Below, piece by piece: positions 43,892-52,990 of a stretch of DNA of 64,000 nt (position 1 is its first letter; each line of letters opens with the position of its first letter). Source of the DNA: ELB16-189 sp018266435. GTDB taxonomy: Bacteria > Bacteroidota > Bacteroidia > Cytophagales > Cyclobacteriaceae. The notes below the pieces were generated by a model, which had not been told where the DNA came from, made no database searches, and was given only the letters and a program-made list of their open reading frames with translations. The translations under genes were made by a program, and so were the position numbers. The DNA lies in contig CP126125.1 of assembly GCA_030123525.1 (NCBI GenBank), positions 124,001 to 188,000 of the forward strand, given 5' to 3'.

Positions 43892-44470
43892 TTACTCGTT
43901 CGAAGTTGGTTGTTGAGATGCCGGTGCATACGGTGACTTATACTCTTTCTGATAATCCTGCACATTCATTTTTTGGTAATAGTTGCCTGCAACAAAGCTG
44001 AGGAAGATGTGAAACTCATCGGGTTTGCGGTAGCCGGGCAATGAATTGCTGCCCGAGTAAATGGGTATGATGCGAAACTCTTCATCCAAAAAAACAAAAT
44101 TAGGGTAGCTCATTTGGTTATTGAGCAGAGCTGCCGCCAATTGATGAACTCCCTTGTTTCCGTAAGGGAAAAACTTAAATGTTGTTCCGCGAAAATTTAT
44201 GTCTGCGGTTTGCTCGGCATCAAGTTTTACGGCATAATATTTTTCGTTGAGCAACTTTGCTACTTCCGGATCCGGAAAGGTGTTTTTATCCATCACCTTA
44301 CACCAGCCGCACCACTCGGTAAAAACATCTATAAAAATTTTGCGTTTCTCGGTTTTTGATTTTTCCACAGCTTCCTCAAAACTAATCCAGTTAACAACGG
44401 TAGTTGATGATTGTGCGCGGAGACCTACAGCAACAAAAAATAAAATCGTGAGCGGAAGAATTAATTTCAT
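43892..44470 (-). CDS. Exported thioredoxin-family protein
   Basis: Periplasmic thiol-disulfide protein. From the ATG at 44470 it has a signal peptide (residues 1-19, ending GLRA) and the active site WCGWC (Cys54 and Cys57) in FIDVFTEWCGWCKVMDKNTF. The fold continues in DAEQTADINFRGTTFKFFPYGNKGVHQLAAAL, a variant of the cis-Pro region, then NFVFLDEEFRIIPIYSG. It belongs to the DUF255/thioredoxin_7-like group of 190-aa proteins. The ORF can be opened 36 codons further upstream, but those residues are not signal-like and would follow no recognised promoter. Likely a protein disulfide reductase. Confidence 0.88.
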   Translation of the reverse strand: MKLILPLTILFFVAVGLRAQSSTTVVNWISFEEAVEKSKTEKRKIFIDVFTEWCGWCKVMDKNTFPDPEVAKLLNEKYYAVKLDAEQTADINFRGTTFKFFPYGNKGVHQLAAALLNNQMSYPNFVFLDEEFRIIPIYSGSNSLPGYRKPDEFHIFLSFVAGNYYQKMNVQDYQKEYKSPYAPASQQPTSNE

Positions 44471-44663
44471 GAACATGAATACAAACTTACAAAAATGGTA
44501 ACAGCTGCCGTAACCTTTGCCGGTTATACAAGTATCTCTCCTGTACGAATCAGAAAAAAAATGTTCGTTATCGTACATTATTCAACTCATCGGCAAATAA
44601 AATACAGTAAAAACAAATGATTTTAAAGGTGGCACGAGGTTGGTAGCTTTAAGGCGGTTTACC

Positions 44664-44864
44664 ATGAAAAAGATAACCTATAAAGACCGGATCATCATTC
44701 TCGGCATTGCTGTGGCAATTGTTCTTATCCTTTTTTCAATCCATTTCAAAGAGAATACCTTGCTTAACCAAAACAACTCAGGCAATCCTTCACTTAAAAG
44801 AATATCTCCCACCGCACTGATAACAAAAACTATTAAAGCACTTCGCTCAAAAACAGTTTTATAA
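44664..44864 (+). CDS. Small membrane-anchored protein (66 aa)
   Basis: Basic N-terminus (MKKITYKDR), one hydrophobic helix (IIILGIAVAIVLILFSIHF), then a polar 40-residue tail. The reading frame could also start 8 codons earlier at 44640, but TAGCTTTA (44644-44651) looks like a -7 box just after that ATG. No family is recognised. It ends 4 bp before the convergent amidohydrolase gene. Confidence 0.5.
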   Translation: MKKITYKDRIIILGIAVAIVLILFSIHFKENTLLNQNNSGNPSLKRISPTALITKTIKALRSKTVL

Positions 44865-44868
44865 TTTT

Positions 44869-46575
44869 CTATTTCTTTTCATACCTAACCTTCCCTCCTA
44901 CCAGTGTCATCAGCACCTCAGTCAGTAGAATTTTTTCATCAGGTACGGTCATTAAATCTTGCGAGAAAACCGTAAAGTCGGCCAGTTTACCGGCTTCAAT
45001 GGAGCCCTTTATATTTTCTTCAAACGCCCCATAAGCCGCATCGAGTGTGTACGACTTCAACGCTTGTGCGCGGGTCATCTTTTCTTCGGGTTCATACCCT
45101 CCTACCGGTTGGCCCTTTAGTGTTTGTCTTGTAACCGAAGCAAAAAAACAGGCGATAGGGTTGATCGGTTCTACGGGAACATCAGTTCCGTTTACAATAT
45201 GCGCACCTGACTTTAGCAACGACTGCCACATGTACGCGCCTTCTTTAATGCGCTTCTCTCCCAGCCGATCAATGGCCCATGGCCTGTCGGAAGAAAGGTG
45301 AATGGCCTGCATGGCCGGGATAACGCCCAATTTCGCAAAACGCGGAATATCGTGCGGATCAATATGTTGCGCATGCTCAATTCGGAAACGTGCATTGGCT
45401 GCGTGGCCTGGATTTTTTTTGAACGCTATTTCATACCGATCTAAAATTTCGCGGTTGGCACGGTCGCCAATAGCGTGGGTGCAAACCTGAAAACCTGAAG
45501 CCAGGGCCAGGTTCGAAATTTTTAATACAGAATCCATTTCCATTAAGGGCATACCTGAAGTTTCATGCCGGTCAGAATACGGCTGCAGCAACCAGGCACC
45601 GCGCGAGCCCAACGCTCCATCGCTGTAAAGTTTTACTGCCCTTACCGTAAGCCAATGTGCAGAATCAACCTCAATTCCTTTTTGGAAGTATTCTTTGACC
45701 AATGCCCGGTCTGATCCAGACAGCATTTCATATAAACGGATTTTGAATTTACCTTCTGTTTTGCGTTTTTTTAACAGCAGAAGATTATCGCGATCGATGC
45801 CTGCATCGTGAAAGCTGGTGATACCATTGCGCAGGCAGGCAGCCATTGCTAAATCAAAAACTTTAGCCAATGTTTCTTCCGTATCTTCAGGAATATGCTT
45901 AGCAATGAGTGATTGAGCATGCTCAACAAAAATTCCGGTGGGGTTACCCAAGTTATCGCGAATGATTTCTCCTCCTTCTCCTAAATCTTTTTGCAGTTGC
46001 TCTTTTGAGAGTTGGTTTACACCGGCAATTTCCATTGCCTTTGCGTTGACAAATGCCGCATGACCGCTGGCATGTGAAAGGAACACCGGATTATCGGGCG
46101 AAACTGAACTGAGTAACTCGTGCGTTTGAAACCCCTTCACCAATTTTTTGGGCTTCTTATCCCATCGGTCTTGGTGCCATCCTCTGCCTACAATCCAGTC
46201 GCCCGGCTTAGCTTTTGCCACCGCCTCTTTCACCCGGGCGGTCAGTTCTTCATAATTTTTAGTTCCGGCTAAATCCAAGCTCATTTCGCTGTAGCCCAAA
46301 CCAAAAAAATGACCGTGACCTTCGGTAAACCCCGGTGTCATGGTCTTTCCTTGCAGGTCAATGATTTGGGTTTGGGCTGATTTAAATTTTTCAACCTCCT
46401 GTTCATTTCCGGCAAAAAGAATTTTGTCTCCTTTCACGGCAACAGCTTCTACCGTTGGGCTTGCTTCAACAGACGTATAAATTTTCCCTCCGCGAATAAT
46501 CAGGTCAGCCATCTGTTTTTTCTCGGTACATGAAATGAGTAGTCCGAGGCAAGTAATAAGACATAAGTATTTCAT
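44869..46575 (-). CDS. Amidohydrolase lipoprotein (YtcJ-like, amidohydrolase 3)
   Basis: Metal-dependent hydrolase with a TIM barrel. A lipobox ends at Cys16 (GLLISC), so it is envelope-anchored. The first metal-ligand pair HxH is His87/His89 in GFTEGHGHFFGL. AGVNQL..., FHDAGID, KLYSDGALGSRGAWL, CTHAIGDRAN, EHAQH and NGTDVPVEPINPI carry the remaining conserved barrel residues, and the C-terminus rebuilds the composite beta domain (GSIEAGKLADFTVFSQDLM). 568 aa is typical of YtcJ-like exoenzymes of unknown substrate. It is convergent with the small protein gene and divergent from the outer membrane protein gene, sharing a short intergenic region. Confidence 0.88.
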   Translation of the reverse strand: MKYLCLITCLGLLISCTEKKQMADLIIRGGKIYTSVEASPTVEAVAVKGDKILFAGNEQEVEKFKSAQTQIIDLQGKTMTPGFTEGHGHFFGLGYSEMSLDLAGTKNYEELTARVKEAVAKAKPGDWIVGRGWHQDRWDKKPKKLVKGFQTHELLSSVSPDNPVFLSHASGHAAFVNAKAMEIAGVNQLSKEQLQKDLGEGGEIIRDNLGNPTGIFVEHAQSLIAKHIPEDTEETLAKVFDLAMAACLRNGITSFHDAGIDRDNLLLLKKRKTEGKFKIRLYEMLSGSDRALVKEYFQKGIEVDSAHWLTVRAVKLYSDGALGSRGAWLLQPYSDRHETSGMPLMEMDSVLKISNLALASGFQVCTHAIGDRANREILDRYEIAFKKNPGHAANARFRIEHAQHIDPHDIPRFAKLGVIPAMQAIHLSSDRPWAIDRLGEKRIKEGAYMWQSLLKSGAHIVNGTDVPVEPINPIACFFASVTRQTLKGQPVGGYEPEEKMTRAQALKSYTLDAAYGAFEENIKGSIEAGKLADFTVFSQDLMTVPDEKILLTEVLMTLVGGKVRYEKK

Positions 46576-46640
46576 TGCAAAGAGTGTTAACTCATAAAAA
46601 TAGAAAGAATCACTTTATCTTTCGAATGAAAAAAATGGTT

Positions 46641-47360
46641 ATGAAAAAAATCTTTTCTCTGCTTGTTGCTGCTGGTTTGTCATTTACCGCTCAGGCACAA
46701 AACGTAGGGGTGTCGGTTTCATATTTTTTACCACGAAACGGATATTTCTCAACACCCATCAGCCCGTTTTCCATACGCGGTGTCGGCATCAATTTTACTG
46801 ATTACCTGGGTGTACAGACGGGAGCCTCGTTGTATCGCATGTCAGGACTCAATATGATTGACCTTCCATTTGACTCTAAGTCGCCACTGGTAGGGCCAAA
46901 TTTTACTCTGTATGTTCCTTTGGAATTAGTATTTCAGTTAAAAGGTAATCGTGCTGAATTGGATATCAAAGGTGGTGGTTTTGCTTTTTATGGTGCCGAT
47001 CAAAAACTGAATTATGGAAATATGGATCGGTCCCTGCGAAGTTATCAAAGCTGGGATGTAGCTAATTCTGATTTGTCTTTTCAAAATAACCCGGGTGTAG
47101 GCCTTCAGTTTGGTGCTGAGTTTACCTTTTATATTACCGACCGGGTAGGTCTTTCGCTGGAAGGAAATTACCTGGCCGGTACATCCAAAATGCCTCTTAA
47201 GGGAAGTGTAACGGGAGGAAATATGGGCGGACAACTTCAAACTGTCTCCATCAATTATCCGGATGCCAAAGTAGATTTTACGGGCTTTGAAATTTCGATG
47301 GGGTTGATTTTTAAAAACGGAGGCGCCAGTAAAAAACCGTCAGCTCGTAGAAGAAGATAA
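46641..47360 (+). CDS. Outer membrane beta-barrel protein
   Basis: Signal peptide (MKKIFSLLVAAGLSFTAQA) followed by alternating beta strands with Gly and aromatic residues, e.g. VGVSVSYFLPRNGYFSTPIS and VGLSLEGNYLAGTSKMPL, typical of OmpA/OmpX-size barrels. The C-terminus is basic (KKPSARRRR). Four in-frame ATGs exist (46575, 46626, 46635, 46641). I choose 46641 because a near-consensus -7 box, TATCTTTC at 46616-46623, would start transcription after 46626, and because the signal peptide then begins cleanly; 46626 is the alternative. The ligand or role is unknown. Confidence 0.75.
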   Translation: MKKIFSLLVAAGLSFTAQAQNVGVSVSYFLPRNGYFSTPISPFSIRGVGINFTDYLGVQTGASLYRMSGLNMIDLPFDSKSPLVGPNFTLYVPLELVFQLKGNRAELDIKGGGFAFYGADQKLNYGNMDRSLRSYQSWDVANSDLSFQNNPGVGLQFGAEFTFYITDRVGLSLEGNYLAGTSKMPLKGSVTGGNMGGQLQTVSINYPDAKVDFTGFEISMGLIFKNGGASKKPSARRRR

Positions 47361-47361
47361 C

Positions 47362-48234
47362 TTACAATACGTTGTTCAGTTGTTCCTTAATTTTTTCCAG
47401 TTCATCTTTCATCTCAACCACCGTTTTTTGGATGGCCGCATCATTTGCTTTTGAACCAATGGTGTTGATTTCGCGCCCAATCTCCTGCGCAATGAATCCT
47501 AATTTTTTTCCTCTTGATTCCGGTTCGTTCAATACCGCCAAAAAATATTCCAAGTGAGTCTTCAGCCTCACCCGTTCTTCTTGTATATCCAGCTTTTCAA
47601 TGTAAAAAATCATCTCTTGCTCCAGCCGGTTTTTGTCGTATCCTTCGTTTCCGAAGAAAGAAGAAATGCTTCCTTTTAATTTTTCGCGTATCCGATCGAT
47701 GCGTAATGTATCCAGATCAGCTACCTGGTTCAACCCGTTATGAATTTTTCCGATGTACAACCTCAGTTCCTTATCCAGCGCTTTACCTTCCTCTTCACGA
47801 AATTTGACACAAATGGCTACGGCTTTTTTTATAGATGAAAAAACGGCATCCCACTCGGCCGGATTTATTGCTTCTTCTGAAGTTGACAACCGGACACCGG
47901 GCGAGTCTAACGCTACTTGAAAAAGTGAATCGTATCCACCCATTACTTTGTCGGCTAGTTTTTTTAATTCACTGTACGATGCCAGAAAAAGTTTTTCATC
48001 GTACTGCTGACCAACCCGTTCTTCCTTTGATTGACTCTCTATGGTGATTGAAATTTTGCCTCGTTGTAGTTTTTCTGTAATGAGGTTTCTGACTTCATTT
48101 TCTTTCTCGGCAAATTTTTTTGGAAGGCGAAGGGAAAGGTCAATAAATTTTGAGTTAAGCGATTTTATCTCTACGCTCACGTCACTTTCTGTGCTGGCCA
48201 TCACCTGACCGTAGCCTGTCATTGATTGAATCAT
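47362..48234 (-). CDS. yicC: YicC/YloC-family endoribonuclease
   Basis: Cytosolic RNase-fold protein; the E. coli member acts on RNA, and the family is widespread. The family N-terminus is MIQSMTGYGQ, followed by EIKSLNSKFIDLSLRLPKKFAEKENEVRNLITEKLQRGKISI. The C-terminal part has RLEQEMIFYIEKLDIQEERVRLKTHLEYF and the ending GREINTIGSKANDAAIQKTVVEMKDELEKIKEQLNNV, all conserved. 290 aa is normal. It starts 21 bp downstream of the large TolB/Omp85-like gene, in the same direction, probably in the same transcript. It converges on the outer membrane protein gene with 1 bp between stop codons. Confidence 0.93.
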   Translation of the reverse strand: MIQSMTGYGQVMASTESDVSVEIKSLNSKFIDLSLRLPKKFAEKENEVRNLITEKLQRGKISITIESQSKEERVGQQYDEKLFLASYSELKKLADKVMGGYDSLFQVALDSPGVRLSTSEEAINPAEWDAVFSSIKKAVAICVKFREEEGKALDKELRLYIGKIHNGLNQVADLDTLRIDRIREKLKGSISSFFGNEGYDKNRLEQEMIFYIEKLDIQEERVRLKTHLEYFLAVLNEPESRGKKLGFIAQEIGREINTIGSKANDAAIQKTVVEMKDELEKIKEQLNNVL

Positions 48235-48255
48235 GTATTCGTTTATTTGAATGTG

Positions 48256-51200
48256 TCAGAAATCAAAACCCAAACTTACCTGTACGCGAGGGGTCTGTAC
48301 CTGATAATTGATTACCGGCCAGGCCAAATCAGTTTTTAAATAATACCCTAATATCATTGATCGAAACCCGACTCCATAACTATACAGCCACGGGTTAAGG
48401 TATTGTTTGATGTTCGCATAAAAATAGGGCGGAACACTGACATCACGTGTGCTTCCGTTGTTGGCATTTCCAATGGGTATGGCGCCAGTCCAGGCTGAGC
48501 CAATATCATAAAACCCCGTAAACTGCAGGTTGCGAAAAAAATTGGAGGTGATTGGCCCACTGGATAGTGCCCGCACAATCGGCACTCTGATTTCAGCATT
48601 GGCTACAGCTGCGCTGCTTCCATATTGGGTGGCATAATCAAAGCCGCGCAAACTGGTGGCAAACTCTACAAATAACAATTGAGAGTTATAAGTTGTAGGT
48701 GCATTGTTCAGTGGGTTGGTGGAGCCGCTGTAGTTGGTATTATTGAATGCCCAATTATCAACTCCACCCAACAAATAGCTCTTAGGTGATGGGCCAAAGA
48801 AACTGCCGGCAAACCCACGCACGGCAAAAACTATTTCTTTGTAAATTTTTTGATAATGCCGCACATCAATGTAAGCGTGTGAAAAGTTTAGTTTTTTACT
48901 ACCCAAGGCGTTGTAAGTGATGGCGCTGATTTTGCCGCGCGTACCCTCTATCATATTAAGACCGGAAACAATTGAATTATCATAGACTATTTCAAATTTT
49001 GCGCCAGTGTATGTTTGCCCGTGCGAAGGAGCAAAACTTGTGCTCGGCCCGCTACCCGATGACGTAGAAGTATAGCCCCGGTCAACAAATTGGGTGTAGC
49101 CCAAAAAAGGTCTTAAACTTATCCGTGTCCGCACGGAGAAGGGATAAGAAACCCCCGCCTCTATTTTTTGAAATGAATACTTCTGATTTTCTGCTACGCC
49201 TGTTACATCTGAATTTTTCGTTTGCCAGTAGATTACTTTGCGATCAAACCGTGCACTGAAATCTAATCGTTGGGGTAAGTAATGAATTTCACCATACACA
49301 TCACCGCTTTTTAAATCAGAAATTGCAACCTGAAGCCCCCCGTTAAACCGGAAATTTTCGAGCATGTCATTCATCTGGGTTTCTAAGCGCATACTGAATC
49401 CGCGTATCTGGTCAACAACAAAATTAGTAATCAGGTTATCGTAATTGAATTTAGCCTCGTATGGAAACGGGCCGGTTATTTTAGATAATTCTTTAGCCTT
49501 GAGGTAACGGGTTAGAAAAGTTTCGTTAGGTTTTGTGGTGTTATTTTTTTTAATGGCTTCGTCATCAAAAACATAGTCATCTGTACTGATTGCTCTTTGA
49601 GCTGGCGGTGTGTTAGGTTGCACTGTTGGCTGATCAGCCGGCTGGGTCACGGGTTGACTAACAGGCTGGTGAACCACCGGCTCCTCGTCAAAAGAATAAT
49701 TTTCAGTGTTAATTTCAGCAGGCTTACCCGGTCGTTTGGTGGTGTCCACCGGCAGTTTTGGCTTGGCCGTTGGCAACTTTACCGTGTCTTTCGGTTGTTT
49801 GTGCTGACCGGTGTCAGTTCGGGTTCGCAGCCGTGAATTGATTAAATCTTTAATTGTGAGCGGTCGCGTTGGTTCTTTCTTTTTTCGCTCGATGTAATTT
49901 CGCGCCTGCAATAATTCTTTTCGCCTGGTCGTTGGCGTGAACACCTGGCGGTCAATATCTAAACTCTTAGTGATAAAAATACTTTCTTTCAGTTTTTGAG
50001 TGATCACAAATGCCAGCATGTTTTTGTTAAAATTGATATCGTACTCTTTGATGCTGGCATCGTAGTTCGTTATCTCAGAATAAGTCTTTAACTTCAGATT
50101 GTAGCGAAAAAGGTTGATAATGCCACGTTGATCGGATAGGTAAAAAATATTGTTTTCGTCCATTGCTGTGGGATGAAAATCTTTGCTTAGTGTTTTGGTT
50201 ACGCGAATCAGTCGGTTGGTTGTTGTGTCGATGTTGTAAAGGAACAAATTGTAGTACGGAGAAAGTCTTTGCAGTAAACTTTCATCGGTGGAGAGGGAAT
50301 CGCTCACACGGTTTGAACTAAAAACAATGGTGTTGGAGTTGGGAATGAAGGCCGGATCTAAATCATCGTAGGTATCGCGTGTGAGCCGTTTGGTGCGGTC
50401 TCTGCGGCTGCTTAGCAGAAATAAATCATTTTGCCCTTCAAAGTCAGCGCTCACAATCAAAAGCCTACCGTTGTTTGAAAAACTAAAACTTCTGATGTTG
50501 CTAAATTTATCCAACTCGCGGGGCAACTTTGTTTTTGTTTTAAGGTCGTAAAGCCAAAAGACATATTGACCATCTTTTAGTCCTATCACTCCCAGGGTGG
50601 TGGCATCGGCCCAGCTGAGCAGCGGCACACGGTAGTCTACCGTTTGTTTAATAGCACGGTTACCGGCTGTAAGAATTGTTGTCTCGGTTCCGTTTTCCAA
50701 GGACCTAACTTTTACTACAAACTTTCCGCGATCATTTTCAGCATACGCAATACTCTTTCCATCGGGGCTGATTTTTACTGTGGTGTAAGTAACCCGGTGC
50801 AGGTTTTGTTTTTTTGAAAAGAGTTGTGAGTCGGGCAATGCAGAAAAACTTTTTGCCACGTGCTCTCCGTCTATTCTGTAAAATGATTTCCAGTCGACCA
50901 TCAATTGGCTGTATGATACCCCCAGCGTAATGAGCACACTCTTTTCTTCGTTGCGAATGATGCGGGTATAGTTGAGCATGTTGTTGATGCTGCTTTTGCC
51001 GTATTTTTCTACGATGTAGTTCCAAACAGATTGACCGGCCAAGGCAGCATCTTTATTAGTAGCCCGAAATGCCCGGTTGATTTTATTTGTATGCACTAAT
51101 TGCCGCACGTAGTCATCCATTTCCTCATTCCAACCGTAAGCCACATAGTATGAAATTCCTTCGATGAACCAATTGGGTAAATTAAGAAGTACCGAATTGG

Positions 51201-51684
51201 CAAACACATCTCTCAGGTTTCCGCCAAACATCATTTCATTAACAAACAATGACGAAAGTTTATACACCATCTCTTGTTTAAACTCGGCTAAGTTTCCGGG
51301 ATGGGCAATTTCAACATAGGGCTTCACAAACTCTGTTTCGCCACTCACATTATAACGGGTGTGGTTAAGTCCTACATTGCTTTGCTGAAGGTCAGCAATG
51401 GAGTTGTATAGAAAGACTTTTGTTTTTTGGTATGGGAAATACCCCAGCAAGTCGGTGATGCGGTCAAACTCCTGCTCTAAGTATTGCAAGGCTTCGCGGG
51501 CTATTTTTCCCCGTGAGCCATAAAAATACACATCGAAGTTTTGTGAGCTGAGGTATTTCCAGTCAAACTCTTTGTATTGAATCCGATTTTGGCCAAACAA
51601 CTCGGTGGCATGCTGGCCCATAGCCTGAAAGCTGAAAAAAATAATCACACAAAACCCTGCTAATCTGCACATCCGTATCTTCAT
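48256..51684 (-). CDS. Peptidase-MA-like/TolB-propeller/Omp85-like barrel fusion protein
   Basis: Very large (1142 aa) exported protein. Residues 1-23 are the signal peptide. About 30-280 resembles the peptidase MA family, with LPNWFIEGISYYVAYGWNEEM at about 169-189, but the HExxH-type zinc motif is missing (EMVYKLS where ELxHxxQ is expected), so it is probably inactive. About 285-600 repeats TolB/WD40-like blades (SPDGKSIAYAEND, FSNNGRLLIVSADFEGQNDLFLLSS, DPAFIPNSNTIVFSSNR). A Pro/Gln/Thr-rich spacer spans about 630-730. The last ~350 residues form a beta-barrel with SLRGFDYATQYG, NAEIRVPIV and FTGFYDIGSAW, the pattern of Omp85 (BamA/TamA) barrels. Its start overlaps the stop of the FAD oxidoreductase by 4 bp. 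Function unknown; a surface assembly or export platform is plausible. Confidence 0.8.
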   Translation of the reverse strand: MKIRMCRLAGFCVIIFFSFQAMGQHATELFGQNRIQYKEFDWKYLSSQNFDVYFYGSRGKIAREALQYLEQEFDRITDLLGYFPYQKTKVFLYNSIADLQQSNVGLNHTRYNVSGETEFVKPYVEIAHPGNLAEFKQEMVYKLSSLFVNEMMFGGNLRDVFANSVLLNLPNWFIEGISYYVAYGWNEEMDDYVRQLVHTNKINRAFRATNKDAALAGQSVWNYIVEKYGKSSINNMLNYTRIIRNEEKSVLITLGVSYSQLMVDWKSFYRIDGEHVAKSFSALPDSQLFSKKQNLHRVTYTTVKISPDGKSIAYAENDRGKFVVKVRSLENGTETTILTAGNRAIKQTVDYRVPLLSWADATTLGVIGLKDGQYVFWLYDLKTKTKLPRELDKFSNIRSFSFSNNGRLLIVSADFEGQNDLFLLSSRRDRTKRLTRDTYDDLDPAFIPNSNTIVFSSNRVSDSLSTDESLLQRLSPYYNLFLYNIDTTTNRLIRVTKTLSKDFHPTAMDENNIFYLSDQRGIINLFRYNLKLKTYSEITNYDASIKEYDINFNKNMLAFVITQKLKESIFITKSLDIDRQVFTPTTRRKELLQARNYIERKKKEPTRPLTIKDLINSRLRTRTDTGQHKQPKDTVKLPTAKPKLPVDTTKRPGKPAEINTENYSFDEEPVVHQPVSQPVTQPADQPTVQPNTPPAQRAISTDDYVFDDEAIKKNNTTKPNETFLTRYLKAKELSKITGPFPYEAKFNYDNLITNFVVDQIRGFSMRLETQMNDMLENFRFNGGLQVAISDLKSGDVYGEIHYLPQRLDFSARFDRKVIYWQTKNSDVTGVAENQKYSFQKIEAGVSYPFSVRTRISLRPFLGYTQFVDRGYTSTSSGSGPSTSFAPSHGQTYTGAKFEIVYDNSIVSGLNMIEGTRGKISAITYNALGSKKLNFSHAYIDVRHYQKIYKEIVFAVRGFAGSFFGPSPKSYLLGGVDNWAFNNTNYSGSTNPLNNAPTTYNSQLLFVEFATSLRGFDYATQYGSSAAVANAEIRVPIVRALSSGPITSNFFRNLQFTGFYDIGSAWTGAIPIGNANNGSTRDVSVPPYFYANIKQYLNPWLYSYGVGFRSMILGYYLKTDLAWPVINYQVQTPRVQVSLGFDF

Positions 51685-52760
51685 ACATTAGAACTGAATC
51701 CAAATTTCGAATATAACGATTTAAAGCGCTTAATATTTACTTCATCCGGTATTTCCCCTGCTTGATCAAGGCGCGCGGCTAAACTAGTTGCAAAATACGG
51801 GGCCAAGGTAACTCCTTTCGTGCCCATTCCATTCAACAGAAAAACATTTTTATAGAGGGGATGATGCCCTAATACCGGCCGCCTGTCAGGTACGGCCGGT
51901 CTGATGCCCCAATGACGGTCTTCAACGGTGTAAGGTATTTTGATGAGTGCATCAAGTTTTTCTCTCAGTTCCTGCTCACCTTCTGGTGTAAAATTTTCCG
52001 TTGCATCATTGGGCTTATAGGTGGCGCCCACCAAGCACACCAACGGGTTGGCTGTGGGTACCAAATAAACTCCACGGTTAAAAATTACGTTCAGTGGGTT
52101 GGTTAACTGAATGGTAAGTGTTTCACCTTTGAGGCAATTGATATAAACCCAAGAAAAAAATGGATTTTTTTTAACCCGAACTCCATCGCAAAAAATAATA
52201 TCCTTTGCTTCAACATCTTCATACAGTACATTGCCTGATTCAATTTTGAGTCGGTCAAAATCAACGTGCGATTCGCGGTATTGCCCGTTCTTCTTCAGCC
52301 AACCGACAACTGAACTCATCAAGGTGACCGTGTTTACATAACCCGACTTTTTCACTAAAATTCCGCCCAACGGATCATTCACAAAATTGCCAAATGCAGG
52401 CGATGTGTACGTTTTTTCAATGAATGACTTTAGCCGGCCTTCGCTCAGCGCCATCCACTCGTTTTGTTCTTCCACTGAAATAAATGGCCGGTAGATCGGC
52501 ATGGGGTGATAAAACCGGCACCCTAGCTGGCGTTCAATTCCCTGATAAAATTTTTCAGCAAAAGGAAAGGTGGTTTCGGCCATCCAGGTTTTGGTAAGGC
52601 CCTTGCCGATGATGGGGTTAAACAAACCCGGAGCCACAGCCGTTGTGTGGTTTTTAGCCGGTTCATCAAAGACCATAAAAGTTTTGCCCCGATGGGCCAG
52701 CGCCAGCGCCAGGCACGAGCCGGCCAATCCTTGCCCCACAATAATACTATCTACTTTCAT
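51681..52760 (-). CDS. FAD-dependent oxidoreductase (DAO family)
   Basis: Flavin amine/amino-acid oxidase-type enzyme. From the ATG at 52760 it opens with MKVDSIIVGQGLAGSCLALALAHRGKTFMVFDE, whose GQGLAG at 9-14 is the FAD-binding Rossmann motif. A further segment, PTANPLVCLVGATYKPNDATENFTPEGEQELREKLD, suits the substrate domain of D-amino-acid-oxidase-like proteins. The C-terminus has RPAVPDRRPVLGHHPLYKNVFLLNGMGTKGVTLAPYFA, which closes the FAD site. 359 aa is normal for this group. An alternative start 33 codons upstream lacks support. The stop overlaps the fusion-protein start by 4 bp (ATGA), so the two are translated together. The substrate is unknown. Confidence 0.85.
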   Translation of the reverse strand: MKVDSIIVGQGLAGSCLALALAHRGKTFMVFDEPAKNHTTAVAPGLFNPIIGKGLTKTWMAETTFPFAEKFYQGIERQLGCRFYHPMPIYRPFISVEEQNEWMALSEGRLKSFIEKTYTSPAFGNFVNDPLGGILVKKSGYVNTVTLMSSVVGWLKKNGQYRESHVDFDRLKIESGNVLYEDVEAKDIIFCDGVRVKKNPFFSWVYINCLKGETLTIQLTNPLNVIFNRGVYLVPTANPLVCLVGATYKPNDATENFTPEGEQELREKLDALIKIPYTVEDRHWGIRPAVPDRRPVLGHHPLYKNVFLLNGMGTKGVTLAPYFATSLAARLDQAGEIPDEVNIKRFKSLYSKFGFSSNV

Positions 52761-52934
52761 CGTGGCAAATATCCTTTTTTGCGAAGATATATTTCGTAAG
52801 GATATTTTTAACGGGTAGCTATCGAATTGTACAATCCGTACCCAACCGTCAGCGCCCAATAAACTCTTACGTTAACGTATTGAAAATGTACCCATATTAA
52901 TTCAACTCATGTAATAGAAATTACTATGACCTAA

Positions 52935-52970
52935 GTGGTTTTAACCACCGTTCAATTTATTTTATATTTA
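52935..52970 (+). promoter_or_regulatory. Inverted repeat and -7 box before the M20 amidohydrolase
   Basis: GTGGTT (52935-52940) and AACCAC (52943-52948) form an inverted repeat with a 2-bp centre. The repeat covers the -33 position of TATATTTA (52963-52970), a -7 variant. Possible operator; confidence is low because the -7 box is imperfect. Confidence 0.35.
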
Positions 52971-52990
52971 TACCTCATGATCCCTGTCCT

